A DNA stretch of 64,000 nucleotides from Candidatus Krumholzibacteriia bacterium (lineage in GTDB: Bacteria > Krumholzibacteriota > Krumholzibacteriia > WVZY01 > JAKEHA01): contig JAOUHG010000014.1 in the NCBI GenBank assembly GCA_029865265.1, forward strand, positions 1-64,000, in the 5' to 3' direction. Positions 16,573 to 26,862 of the stretch are shown here, in pieces. Position numbers and translations under genes: made by a program. The notes beneath the pieces were generated by a model, which was not told the origin of the DNA, did no database searches, and saw only the letters and a program-made list of their open reading frames with translations. The stretch's first letter is position 1; every line of letters starts with the position of its first letter.

Positions 16573-17163
16573 TCAGTCGCGAGGACGGCCGGCGAGCGCG
16601 TCTTCCACCATGCCGCACAGGAGATGGATCACGATGAGGTGGACTTCCTGCACGCACGGCGTCTCGGCGTCGGGCACGGCGATGAGCACGTCGCTGTGAG
16701 CGCCCACCTGGCCGCCACCATCGCCGGTGAGCGATATCACGCGCACGCCGGCTTCGCGCGCGGCGCGGCAGGCCCGCACCACATTCTGGGAGTTGCCGCT
16801 GGTGGAAATGGCCACCAGGCAGTCCCCCGCGCGCCCCAGCCCGCGCACCTGGCGCGCGAACACCTCGGCGAACTCGTAGTCGTTGGGGACCGCGGTGAGG
16901 GTCGCGGTGTTTTCGTTGAGCGAGTAGGCGCGGTAGGGGTTGCGCTCGCGCCGGAAGCGACCCACCAGCTCGCCCACCAGGTGCGTCGACTGGGTGGCGC
17001 TGCCGCCGTTGCCGCACGCGAACACGGTGCCGCCCTTTTCGATGCAGCCAACCAGTTCCGCTGCGGCCGCCGCCACCGCCGGGGCCAGCACCTCCGCGCG
17101 CGCCGCGAGCTCGGCCCGCTGGCGGAAACGCGCGCGAATGTCGTCCGCTCCGGGAAGCATCAT
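16573..17163 (-). CDS. gmhA: Phosphoheptose isomerase (SIS domain)
   Basis: 196 residues. The frame is open far upstream, but the start M-M-L-P-G is fixed by the ATGA overlap with the nucleotidyltransferase gene (17163-17165). SIS-domain signature: C-G-N-G-G-S-A-T-Q-S-x-H with G-E-L-V-G-R-F, then S-T-S-G-N-S-Q-N-V and a late H-L-I-V-I-H. GmhA turns sedoheptulose-7-P into D-glycero-heptose-7-P for LPS core or S-layer glycan heptose. No other heptose genes (hldE, gmhB) are in the window, so heptose in this glycan is inferred from this gene alone. Confidence 0.9.
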   Translation of the reverse strand: MMLPGADDIRARFRQRAELAARAEVLAPAVAAAAAELVGCIEKGGTVFACGNGGSATQSTHLVGELVGRFRRERNPYRAYSLNENTATLTAVPNDYEFAEVFARQVRGLGRAGDCLVAISTSGNSQNVVRACRAAREAGVRVISLTGDGGGQVGAHSDVLIAVPDAETPCVQEVHLIVIHLLCGMVEDALAGRPRD

Positions 17164-18227
17164 CACAGCACCGTGATCTCGCTGTTGTCGCCCACCATGA
17201 GCCGGTAGGCGCGGGGCGGCTTGCTGCCCCGCCGCACCACCACGTTGCGGCCGATCAGGCTGTCGCTGAGGCGGCTGCCGATGTCGAGGATCGAACAGTT
17301 CTCCAGGATGATGCTGTTCTCGACTTCGCTGTTCTCGATGTGCGATCCGGGACCAACGCTGGTGAAGGGCCCGATGTAGGCGTTCACGATGCGCGATCCG
17401 CGGCCGACGATGCACGGCCCGCGCAGGATGCTCCCCTTGACCTCCACGTCGTCGTCCAGGTGCACGTGGCCGTGAAACTCGGAATCCTCCAGCTGCCGTG
17501 TCTCCACGCGCGTGGCCATGCCGGTCAGCACCATGCGATTGGCGTCGAGCATGTCCTCGAGCTTGCCGGTGTCCTTCCACCACCCCTCCACCACGTGGGA
17601 CTGCACGTGGTAACCGTTCTCGATCAGGTACTGGATGGCGTCGGTGATCTCGAGTTCGCCCCGCCCGCTTGGCTTGATCTTCTCGGTCGCCTCGAAGATG
17701 GTGGGCGTAAACATGTACACACCCACCAGCGCGTAGTCGCTCTTGGGCTTCTTCGGCTTCTCCTCCAGACCCACCACGCGGTCGCCCTTGAGTTCGGCCA
17801 CGCCGAAGTCGCTGGGATTCTTGACCCGCGTGAGCAGGATCTGCGCGTCGTACTTGCCGCGCGTGAACTCGTCCACGAAACCACGGATGCCGCCGGAGAG
17901 GAGGTTGTCGCCGAGGTACATGACAAAGGGGTCGTCCTGCATGTAGTCGCGCGAAATCTTCACCGCGTGCGCGAGCCCCAGCGGCGCCTCCTGGCGGATG
18001 TAATGGACCCGCGCGTCGAAGCGGCCGCCGTCGCCGACCGCCTGCATGACTTCGTCCGCGGTGTCACCCACGATGATGGCAATGTCCTGGATGCCCGCCT
18101 CGCGGATGGCCTCGATGGCATAGAAGAGGATGGGCTTGTTGGCCACTGGCACCAGTTGCTTGGCACTGGTGTGCGTGATGGGGCGCAATCGCGTTCCCTT
18201 GCCGCCCGCCAGGATGAGAGCTTTGAT
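17163..18227 (-). CDS. Glucose-1-phosphate thymidylyltransferase-like, long form (RmlA + left-handed beta-helix); ATC start
   Basis: 354 residues from an ATC codon at 18227-18225, placed exactly where the family has its first Met: the next residues are K-A-L-I-L-A-G-G-K-G-T-R-L-R-P, the nucleotide-binding loop. No in-frame ATG, GTG or TTG occurs until 18443, which would overlap the upstream gene by 185 bases. GGGGA lies seven bases before the ATC. The nucleotidyltransferase domain (about 1-235) has G-D-N-L and F-x-E-K-P-like V-G-L-E-E-K-P; the rest carries hexapeptide repeats (V-K-G-S-I-L-R-G-P, I-G-P-F-T-S-V-G). It makes dTDP- or UDP-sugars for the glycan cluster. ATGA overlap with gmhA. Confidence 0.85.
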   Translation of the reverse strand: MKALILAGGKGTRLRPITHTSAKQLVPVANKPILFYAIEAIREAGIQDIAIIVGDTADEVMQAVGDGGRFDARVHYIRQEAPLGLAHAVKISRDYMQDDPFVMYLGDNLLSGGIRGFVDEFTRGKYDAQILLTRVKNPSDFGVAELKGDRVVGLEEKPKKPKSDYALVGVYMFTPTIFEATEKIKPSGRGELEITDAIQYLIENGYHVQSHVVEGWWKDTGKLEDMLDANRMVLTGMATRVETRQLEDSEFHGHVHLDDDVEVKGSILRGPCIVGRGSRIVNAYIGPFTSVGPGSHIENSEVENSIILENCSILDIGSRLSDSLIGRNVVVRRGSKPPRAYRLMVGDNSEITVL

Positions 18228-18258
18228 GACCGATCCCCGACCTTTCTGCCACCGGCCG

Positions 18259-19770
18259 TCAGTTGCTGTTGGCGGTGATGACTGCGTACGCCGAGAGGAA
18301 CAGGCTCGTAAGACTGACGAACCCGATGAACACGTTACCCCACACGACCGCCGTGCGGCGTTTGACCAGGATTGTCTCACCCCGGTACACGACACTATCG
18401 CGATCGCCGTCGCGCCGGTTGCCCCGGTCGTCGAAGATCTCAAGCTTGTCGATGCTGCCGGTGTCGCTGGGACCGCCCGCCATGGCGATGTAGCGCCCCG
18501 CCGGCAGGCCCCGCTGGAAGTCCACCTCGCCCGGGCGCATCACCTCGCCCGTCACGTACACGATGTCCTCCAGCCGCGGAACATTGATCACGTCCCCGGA
18601 TTGCAGGACCACGGAGAGGGTGGTGTCGCCACGCACCAGCCGCGAGAGATCCACCGGGATGAACTCCATCGATCCGTCCGGCTGCCTGCGCTCGATCTTG
18701 GAGTTGGACAGGTCGAAGTCGTTGCGCAAGCGGATGAACCGCGGCCGAAAGGAATCCAGCGTCTCTCCCTCCGCCAGGTAGATGCGCCCGTCGCGTCCAC
18801 CGCCCCCCTGCACGCGCACGAAGTCGATGCCCGGAAAGCTGCGCTTGTCCGGCACCACCACGACGTCCCCGTCCTGCAGGCGCGTGGTCGCGAGTTCCGA
18901 CTCCGGCAGCTTGAGCACGGTGATCTCGCCGGACTCCGCGATCCGCTCGAGTACCATGTCCCCGGGGTCCGCATTGGTGGTGAAACCGCCGGCGAGTTCA
19001 ATCAGATCGGCCGCGGTCTCGCCCTCCACGATCTCGTAACCGCCGCGCTGCCACACCTCGCCGGTTACATTGCACGCCGGGCCGCGCGAGGGCACGAAGA
19101 TGGATTGGCCCTCGTGCAGCATGGGGTTGACGGCCGTGTCTCCCAGGCGCTGCAGGCGCACGAGATCGACCGTTGCCGTCACCTCGCCGTTCTCGCGGAT
19201 CTCGATCTCGCGCTTCGAACCCGGCGACGCCACGCCGCCGGCGGCGGCGATGGCTGCGTCCACGCGGAACGGTGCGGAAACCTGCACCGGACCCGGCGTG
19301 GTCACATCGCCCAGCACGTACACCACGAAGGTGCGCGGCAGCATCAGCTGGCACTGAATCTCCGACCCGTGGTGGAACGACGCCAGCCCCTTCTTCAGTT
19401 CGTCGCGGAACTGGTTGATGGAGAGCCCCGCCGCCTGCACAAGCCCCGCGTCGGGAACGAGCACCTTCCCCTCGGGGAGCACGGTGAGCCGGAAATCGAT
19501 TCCCTGCGGGCGCAGAAACACGACGAACTGGTCGCCGGGACCGATGATGTACGTGGCCGGATCCACCGGGGAATCGAAACCACGTGGCGTCAACTGCGTG
19601 GGACCGGCCAGCACCGAATCGGCCCGGGCCTCGGGCGCCGGCGGCGGGGTCGCGGTGGTGGCGCCGTACGCGCGCGGGCGCTGGTTGCGGATGATCTGCG
19701 CCGGGGCCAGGGTGGTGATCCCCATGACCATGATCATGGCCGAAGCCGTCACACGAATGAACAGTGGCAT
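18259..19770 (-). CDS. Polysaccharide export protein with SLBB domains (Wza-like)
   Basis: 503 residues from the ATG at 19770 (a TTG two codons upstream, six bases after GAGGTG, is the alternative). Signal peptide with cleavage near A-P-A-Q, then a Poly_export domain (about 60-150; Y-I-I-G-P-G-D-Q), followed by repeated SLBB units (V-Y-V-L-G-D-V-T-T-P-G, V-T-G-E-V-M-R-P-G-E-V and others, about 150-470). A single hydrophobic helix closes the protein at the C-terminus, as in Wza, where the C-terminal helix forms the outer-membrane pore. It is the exporter of the glycan made by the downstream genes and lies 16 bases after alaS. No Wzc-type kinase is in the window. Confidence 0.88.
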   Translation of the reverse strand: MPLFIRVTASAMIMVMGITTLAPAQIIRNQRPRAYGATTATPPPAPEARADSVLAGPTQLTPRGFDSPVDPATYIIGPGDQFVVFLRPQGIDFRLTVLPEGKVLVPDAGLVQAAGLSINQFRDELKKGLASFHHGSEIQCQLMLPRTFVVYVLGDVTTPGPVQVSAPFRVDAAIAAAGGVASPGSKREIEIRENGEVTATVDLVRLQRLGDTAVNPMLHEGQSIFVPSRGPACNVTGEVWQRGGYEIVEGETAADLIELAGGFTTNADPGDMVLERIAESGEITVLKLPESELATTRLQDGDVVVVPDKRSFPGIDFVRVQGGGGRDGRIYLAEGETLDSFRPRFIRLRNDFDLSNSKIERRQPDGSMEFIPVDLSRLVRGDTTLSVVLQSGDVINVPRLEDIVYVTGEVMRPGEVDFQRGLPAGRYIAMAGGPSDTGSIDKLEIFDDRGNRRDGDRDSVVYRGETILVKRRTAVVWGNVFIGFVSLTSLFLSAYAVITANSN

Positions 19771-19786
19771 CCTCAAGAAGGTCACC

Positions 19787-22483
<2,697 letters not shown>

Positions 22484-22491
22484 ACGCCTCG

Positions 22492-23151
22492 TCACATGTC
22501 GTCGGGCGCGGCCCACTCCGTGTCATCGGGGCCGCGCTCCATGCGCCTCGCCAGATCTGCGGCGATGCGATTGACCACGCCGTAGTCGAATCCCTTGCGG
22601 GTGAGCATCGACGCGACGCGGCGCACCATCTTCTCATCGATGGTGCCGCTGCGCGTGGCGCGCTCGGCCAGCGCCCGCGCCAGCCGTTCCTGCTCGTCCG
22701 CGCCGAACGACGCCAGCGCATCTTCCAGATCCGTGCGGCCCACGCCCAGCTTCTTCAGGTCGGCGCGCAGCCGGTGCGGCCCCATGCGTCGCACGTCCTT
22801 CTTTACCGAGACGAACTCGCGGGCGAAACGGGCGTCGTCGATGAGCCCCTTCTCCTCGAGTTCCGACACGATACCGCGCCGCACCGCGTCGCCCACGCCC
22901 AGCGCGCGCAGCGCATCGTCGATCTCGCGTCGCGAACGCCCGCGGATGGCCAGCATGCGCAGCGCCTTGTCGCGCCCGCGCAGGTACGCGTCGAGACCGG
23001 CGAGGCGTTCGATCTCCTCGTCGGACAACTCCGCACCCACGGCCAGCGCCGCGGCGGCTTCTTCGGGAAGCGCAAAAAACCGCCCCCCGGAAAGCCGGAT
23101 CATCACCCGGTCCCGGGGGCGCGGTTTTCGCTCAACGATGTGCTCGGACAT
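22492..23151 (-). CDS. recX: Regulatory protein RecX
   Basis: 219 residues made of three-helix RecX repeats: A-L-R-M-L-A-I-R-G-R-S-R-R-E-I, L-I-D-D-A-R-F-A-R-E-F-V and a C-terminal K-G-F-D-Y-G-V-V-N-R. RecX binds RecA filaments and limits recombination. The N-terminal 45 residues are an extra basic/Ala-rich segment. The ATG directly abuts the recA stop (TAG at 23154-23152), so the pair is co-transcribed and probably coupled. Confidence 0.92.
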   Translation of the reverse strand: MSEHIVERKPRPRDRVMIRLSGGRFFALPEEAAAALAVGAELSDEEIERLAGLDAYLRGRDKALRMLAIRGRSRREIDDALRALGVGDAVRRGIVSELEEKGLIDDARFAREFVSVKKDVRRMGPHRLRADLKKLGVGRTDLEDALASFGADEQERLARALAERATRSGTIDEKMVRRVASMLTRKGFDYGVVNRIAADLARRMERGPDDTEWAAPDDM

Positions 23152-24315
23152 CTACTGACGCGCGCGCGGGGACCCCGGCTTCCTGCCGCGCGGATTCGTC
23201 GCCAGCGCGTCACCCTCCGCCGCCTCCGGCACCTCCGCGGCGCCCGCGGGTGCTGCCTCTTCAGCCGTGCTCGCGGCACCCGCCGCGGCCGGCGTGGCGT
23301 CCACACCGAAGTGCACGCGGATCTTCTGCGCCGCGTCGATCGCGATCTCCGGGTGCTCTCTCAGGAAGCGCCGCGCCTGCTCCTTGCCCTGGCCGAGGCG
23401 CTCCTCGCCGTACGAGAACCACGTCCCGCTCTTCTTGACGATGTCAACCGCGGAACCGATATCGATCACGTCACCCTCGAAGCTGATGCCCTCTCCGTAG
23501 ATGATGTCGAACTCGCAGGTCTTGAACGGTGCTGCAACCTTGTTCTTCACCACCTTGACCTTGGTGCGGCTGCCGGTGACGAGATCGCCTTCCTTGATGG
23601 CGGCGATGCGGCGGATGTCCATGCGCACGCTGGAGTAGAACTTCAGCGCGTTGCCGCCCGACGTGGTCTCGGGGCTGCCGAACATGACGCCGATCTTCAT
23701 CCGGATCTGGTTGGTGAAGATGAGGCTGGTCTTGGTCTTGCTCACCGTGCCGGTGAGCTTGCGCAACGCCTGCGACATGAGGCGCGCCTGCAGCCCCACG
23801 TGCTGGTCGCCCATCTCGCCGTTGATCTCCGCCTGCGGCACCAGCGCCGCCACCGAATCGACGACGATGATGTCCAGCGCGCCGCTGCGAATGAGCACCT
23901 CGGTGATCTCGAGCGCCTGCTCGCCGGTGTCGGGCTGCGAGATGAGCAGGTTGTCCACGTCGACGCCGATCTTCTTGGCGTAGCCGACGTCGAACGCGTG
24001 CTCGGCGTCGATGAACGCGGCCAGACCGCCGCGCTTCTGCGCGTTGGCGATGATGGAGCTGGTGAGCGTGGTCTTGCCGGATCCCTCGGGGCCGAAGACC
24101 TCGATAACGCGCCCGCGCGGCACGCCGCCCACGCCGAGCGCGATGTCCAGCGCGAGGCTGCCGGTGGGAATGATCTCGACCGGCACGATGGCAGCGCCCT
24201 CGCCCAGGCGCATGATGGAACCCTGTCCGAACTGCTTTTCGATCTGCTGGACGGCCAGGTCGATGGCCTTGTTCTTTTCGTCCGTCTTACCCGCGGTCAT
24301 GGGCTTCATTGGCAT
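23152..24315 (-). CDS. recA: Recombinase RecA
   Basis: 387 residues. Start M-P-M-K-P follows GGAGGGGACTT; the RecA core contains G-S-I-M-R-L-G, Walker [10 protein letters not shown], Walker [11 protein letters not shown] and the L2 region with G-G-N-A-L-K-F-Y. The C-terminal 50 residues are Ala/Glu/Pro-rich and end basic, longer than in E. coli. RecA forms filaments on single-stranded DNA for recombination and SOS induction. I saw no E. coli- or Bacillus-type LexA box in the upstream 150 bases, so SOS control by a known motif is not shown. Confidence 0.98.
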   Translation of the reverse strand: MPMKPMTAGKTDEKNKAIDLAVQQIEKQFGQGSIMRLGEGAAIVPVEIIPTGSLALDIALGVGGVPRGRVIEVFGPEGSGKTTLTSSIIANAQKRGGLAAFIDAEHAFDVGYAKKIGVDVDNLLISQPDTGEQALEITEVLIRSGALDIIVVDSVAALVPQAEINGEMGDQHVGLQARLMSQALRKLTGTVSKTKTSLIFTNQIRMKIGVMFGSPETTSGGNALKFYSSVRMDIRRIAAIKEGDLVTGSRTKVKVVKNKVAAPFKTCEFDIIYGEGISFEGDVIDIGSAVDIVKKSGTWFSYGEERLGQGKEQARRFLREHPEIAIDAAQKIRVHFGVDATPAAAGAASTAEEAAPAGAAEVPEAAEGDALATNPRGRKPGSPRARQ

Positions 24316-24426
24316 AAGTCCCCTCCAGAACTGAAACGAGTGGCCGGCCCTTTCCCATCTGCACCACCGCCCCCGCGTCCGGCCGCTCACGGGGCGTCTT
24401 ATCGCCTGAAATTACGTGCGGGCGAA

Positions 24427-24455
24427 ATACTATCACCCGCCCCCGGAGAAGGCAA
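24427..24455 (-). promoter_or_regulatory. Candidate recA promoter
   Basis: On the minus strand TTGCCT (24455-24450) and TAGTAT (24432-24427) are 17 bases apart and overlap the thpR stop. Each box matches consensus at four of six positions, so support is modest. Confidence 0.35.
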
Positions 24456-24999
24456 ACTCTTTGACCGTCGAGTATTCCGCGCCGGTACGCGACAAACGGC
24501 TCTCGACCAGCGCGAAACCGTCCACGCGGGTGACGGCATCCGTCAACGCCGGAACCAGCGCCAGTTTTGCCGCGACCCCGCCCGGAAGCCGGTCCTTGAC
24601 GCGCGCCACGGTGGTGTGCGCGTGGAAGCGGCGTGTCTCCCGCGCCACACCCAGCGCCTCGAACAGTGCCACATCCACGTCGTCTGCCAGCGCGGTGCAC
24701 GGCGCCACGCCGGCCGCCGCAGCGAAGAAGAGCACGCGCGGCGCGCGCAGGTTGGGGAATCCGCCGAAGTCGCCGAGCGCCAGGTCGAAGGGGACGTGGC
24801 GCGGCGCCACGTCGCCAAGCGCGCCCAGCACCGCATCGACATCGTCGCGCGCGGTCTCGCCCAGGAACTTCAGCGTGATGTGCCAGGTGGCGGGGCCGGT
24901 CCAGCGCCAGGGCGGGGCCGTCACCGGGAAGCCGGTGATGGCGTCGCGGATGACGCGCAGCACCGCGTCGCTCAGATGAATGGCAACGAAGAGGCGCAC
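24433..24999 (-). CDS. thpR: RNA 2',3'-cyclic phosphodiesterase
   Basis: 188 residues, a 2H phosphoesterase. Both catalytic H-x-T/S tetrads are present: W-H-I-T-L-K-F-L-G near residue 40 and H-A-H-T-T-V-A-R-V near residue 125. It opens 2',3'-cyclic phosphates of RNA, and older annotations call it LigT. It starts four bases after the cinA stop, a thpR-cinA pairing seen in many genomes, and precedes recA. Confidence 0.92.
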   Translation of the reverse strand: MRLFVAIHLSDAVLRVIRDAITGFPVTAPPWRWTGPATWHITLKFLGETARDDVDAVLGALGDVAPRHVPFDLALGDFGGFPNLRAPRVLFFAAAAGVAPCTALADDVDVALFEALGVARETRRFHAHTTVARVKDRLPGGVAAKLALVPALTDAVTRVDGFALVESRLSRTGAEYSTVKEFAFSGGG

Positions 25000-25003
25000 G
25001 GTC

Positions 25004-26254
25004 TCACCCGCGCCGCCGCAGTTGATCGTAGAGGAGCCAGATGGCAGTGTGTGACGCGCGGGTACGTACCGTGGCGCGGTCGCCGGGGAGGATCATGCGT
25101 TTCACCTGCACCCCGCCTTCCCAGGCCACGCCGATGAAGGTGAGTCCCACCGGCTTGTGCGGGGTTCCGCCCGCGGGCCCGGCGATGCCGGTGGTGGCGA
25201 TCCCCCAGGTGGCCTTCGCGCGGCGGCGGATGCCGTGCGCCATCTCGGTGCAGGTCTCCTCGCTCACCGCGCCGAACGCGTCGATGGTTTCGGCGCGCAC
25301 CCCCAGCAGGTCCGTCTTGCTCTGGTTGGAATACGTCACCGCGCCGGCCAGAAAATGCGCGCTGGACCCGGCGTGATCGGTGAAATAGCGCGCGATGCTC
25401 CCGCCGGTGAGCGACTCCGCCACCGCCACTGTTTCGCCGCGCGCGGCGAGCAGTTCGCCGGTCACCCTGGAGATGGGACGGTCGCCGCGTTCGTAGTAGC
25501 GGTTGCCGATGAGCTCCGACAGTCGCCCGTGGATGTGCTCGCACTCGGCATCGAGGCGCGCGGGCTCGGCACCGGTGCGCTGGGTGAGCACCACGTCCAC
25601 GCCACCCAGCGTGGGCAGCCACGACACGGTGTGGTGTTCGAGGCGCGTGGTGTCGGGCGCGAGCAACTCGAACAACTGCGACTCGGTGATGCCGTTGGTG
25701 CGGAACATCTCCACGCGCACCGGCGGCCGCCCGAAAATGCTGTCCATGGCCGGCAGCACGTGCGCGTCCACCATGGGCCGCAGCTCCATGGGCGGGCCGG
25801 GCAGCACGAAGACCGCGCAGTCGGACACATCCACCCGGAATCCGGCCGCCGTCCCCACGCTGTTGGGCAGCACCGCCGCCCCGCGGGGGAAGTACGCCTG
25901 GCGGCGGTTGGTGTCGCTTGCCTCGCGGCCCCGCGATTCCATGAAGTGTACGATCGACTGCCACGCGTCCTCGGAGAACTCGAGCGGGAGTCCGATGGCC
26001 TCCGCCACACCCTCGCGCGTCACGTCGTCGTCGGTGGGACCGAGCCCGCCGGTGAGCACCAGCGCGCGCGTGAGCGGCAGGCGTTCGGCCACCAGCGCCG
26101 CGATCGACGCCACGTCGTCGCCGACCACGTGGGCACGCCTCACCCGCGCGCCGATGCGCCGCGTGGCGCGGGACAGAAAGACCAGGTGCGCGTCGCTGCG
26201 CTCGCCGCGCAGCAGTTCGTCGCCCACCAGGATCACTTCAACGTCGTTGCGCAT
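25004..26254 (-). CDS. cinA: CinA family nicotinamide-nucleotide amidase
   Basis: 416 residues, two domains. The N-terminal MoaB/MogA-like domain (about 1-170) has V-G-D-E-L-L-R-G and T-G-G-L-G-P-T-x-D-D; the C-terminal amidase domain (about 255-410) has A-E-S-L-T-G-G and T-T-G-I-A-G-P-A-G-G-T-P. CinA hydrolyses ADP-ribose or deamidates nicotinamide mononucleotide in pyridine nucleotide recycling. In several bacteria it is co-transcribed with recA, as it seems to be here (cinA, thpR, recA). Confidence 0.95.
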   Translation of the reverse strand: MRNDVEVILVGDELLRGERSDAHLVFLSRATRRIGARVRRAHVVGDDVASIAALVAERLPLTRALVLTGGLGPTDDDVTREGVAEAIGLPLEFSEDAWQSIVHFMESRGREASDTNRRQAYFPRGAAVLPNSVGTAAGFRVDVSDCAVFVLPGPPMELRPMVDAHVLPAMDSIFGRPPVRVEMFRTNGITESQLFELLAPDTTRLEHHTVSWLPTLGGVDVVLTQRTGAEPARLDAECEHIHGRLSELIGNRYYERGDRPISRVTGELLAARGETVAVAESLTGGSIARYFTDHAGSSAHFLAGAVTYSNQSKTDLLGVRAETIDAFGAVSEETCTEMAHGIRRRAKATWGIATTGIAGPAGGTPHKPVGLTFIGVAWEGGVQVKRMILPGDRATVRTRASHTAIWLLYDQLRRRG

Positions 26255-26278
26255 GTCGATCTCCGCTTTTGACGGCCG

Positions 26279-26755
26279 CTAGAGGAAGGTCCCGAGCGCC
26301 GGCGTGAAGCCGGCGGCCACCATCAGCACAACGCGCGTATAGACGCCGGCGAGCGCGTCGTCCACCACGATGCCCCACCCTCCCGGGAGGGACTGCAGGC
26401 GGTAGATGGGAAACGGCTTCCACACGTCGAAGATGCGGAAGAGCACGAAGGCCGCCACCACCCCGTACAGGCTGGGGGCGCTGCCCACCAGTGCCAGCTG
26501 GATCCCCACCACCTCGTCGATGACCACGCAGTGCGGGTCCTTGCCGTAACGGGCCTCCATGGCGGTCGACGCCGGCACGGAGAGCACCGCGGTGACGATC
26601 AGCACCGCCCAGTGGGCCATCCAGTGCCCGCCGGGGACGAGCCAGTACAGGGCCAGGAATACCGCGGTTGCAAAGGTGGCCGGCGCGAAGGGAAAGAAAC
26701 CCGTGTACAGAAAACTGGCGAAGAGCATGTTGAGGTGCCGCATGCGCACCACCAT
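26279..26755 (-). CDS. pgpA: Phosphatidylglycerophosphatase A
   Basis: About 158 residues from the ATG at 26755; 26743 is an equally possible start, and longer forms run into the divergent promoter region. PgpA motifs: F-F-P-F-A-P-A-T, the acidic D-E-V-V-G-I-Q active-site segment, F-R-I-F-D-V-W-K-P-F-P-I and D-D-A-L-A-G-V-Y, with three to four membrane helices. It dephosphorylates phosphatidylglycerophosphate to phosphatidylglycerol. It is 24 bases upstream of cinA and divergent from the tyrosine phenol-lyase gene. Confidence 0.92.
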   Translation of the reverse strand: MVVRMRHLNMLFASFLYTGFFPFAPATFATAVFLALYWLVPGGHWMAHWAVLIVTAVLSVPASTAMEARYGKDPHCVVIDEVVGIQLALVGSAPSLYGVVAAFVLFRIFDVWKPFPIYRLQSLPGGWGIVVDDALAGVYTRVVLMVAAGFTPALGTFL

Positions 26756-26799
26756 AGCGCCCCGTGTTGTTGCGTGTACAGCGCCTTCCGTGGCACACT

Positions 26800-26835
26800 G
26801 TGCGGGTGGCCCGCCGCCGGGCCACGCGGCCGCAC
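26800..26835 (+). promoter_or_regulatory. Strong stem-loop in the leader of the tyrosine phenol-lyase gene
   Basis: GTGGCCC and GGGCCAC (26806-26812 and 26819-26825) form a perfect inner stem around a six-base loop, extended by GTGCG/CGCAC outside. It lies 28 bases before the ATG and has no U-tract. It could be an operator palindrome or an mRNA structure affecting translation of the lyase operon. Confidence 0.45.
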
Positions 26836-26862
26836 CATCTATTCCACTAGAAAGGTCCATCC

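Noticed and set aside
17163-18443. The ATG at 18443 as start of the RmlA-like gene
   Set aside because: It would add 72 residues of Ser/Arg/Cys-rich sequence absent from the family and overlap the SLBB gene by 185 bases. The ATC at 18227 fits the family start instead.
24316-24470. Search for a LexA/SOS box before recA
   Set aside because: No CTGT-N8-ACAG or GAAC-N4-GTTC palindrome was found. This lineage could use another motif, so absence is not proof of no SOS control.
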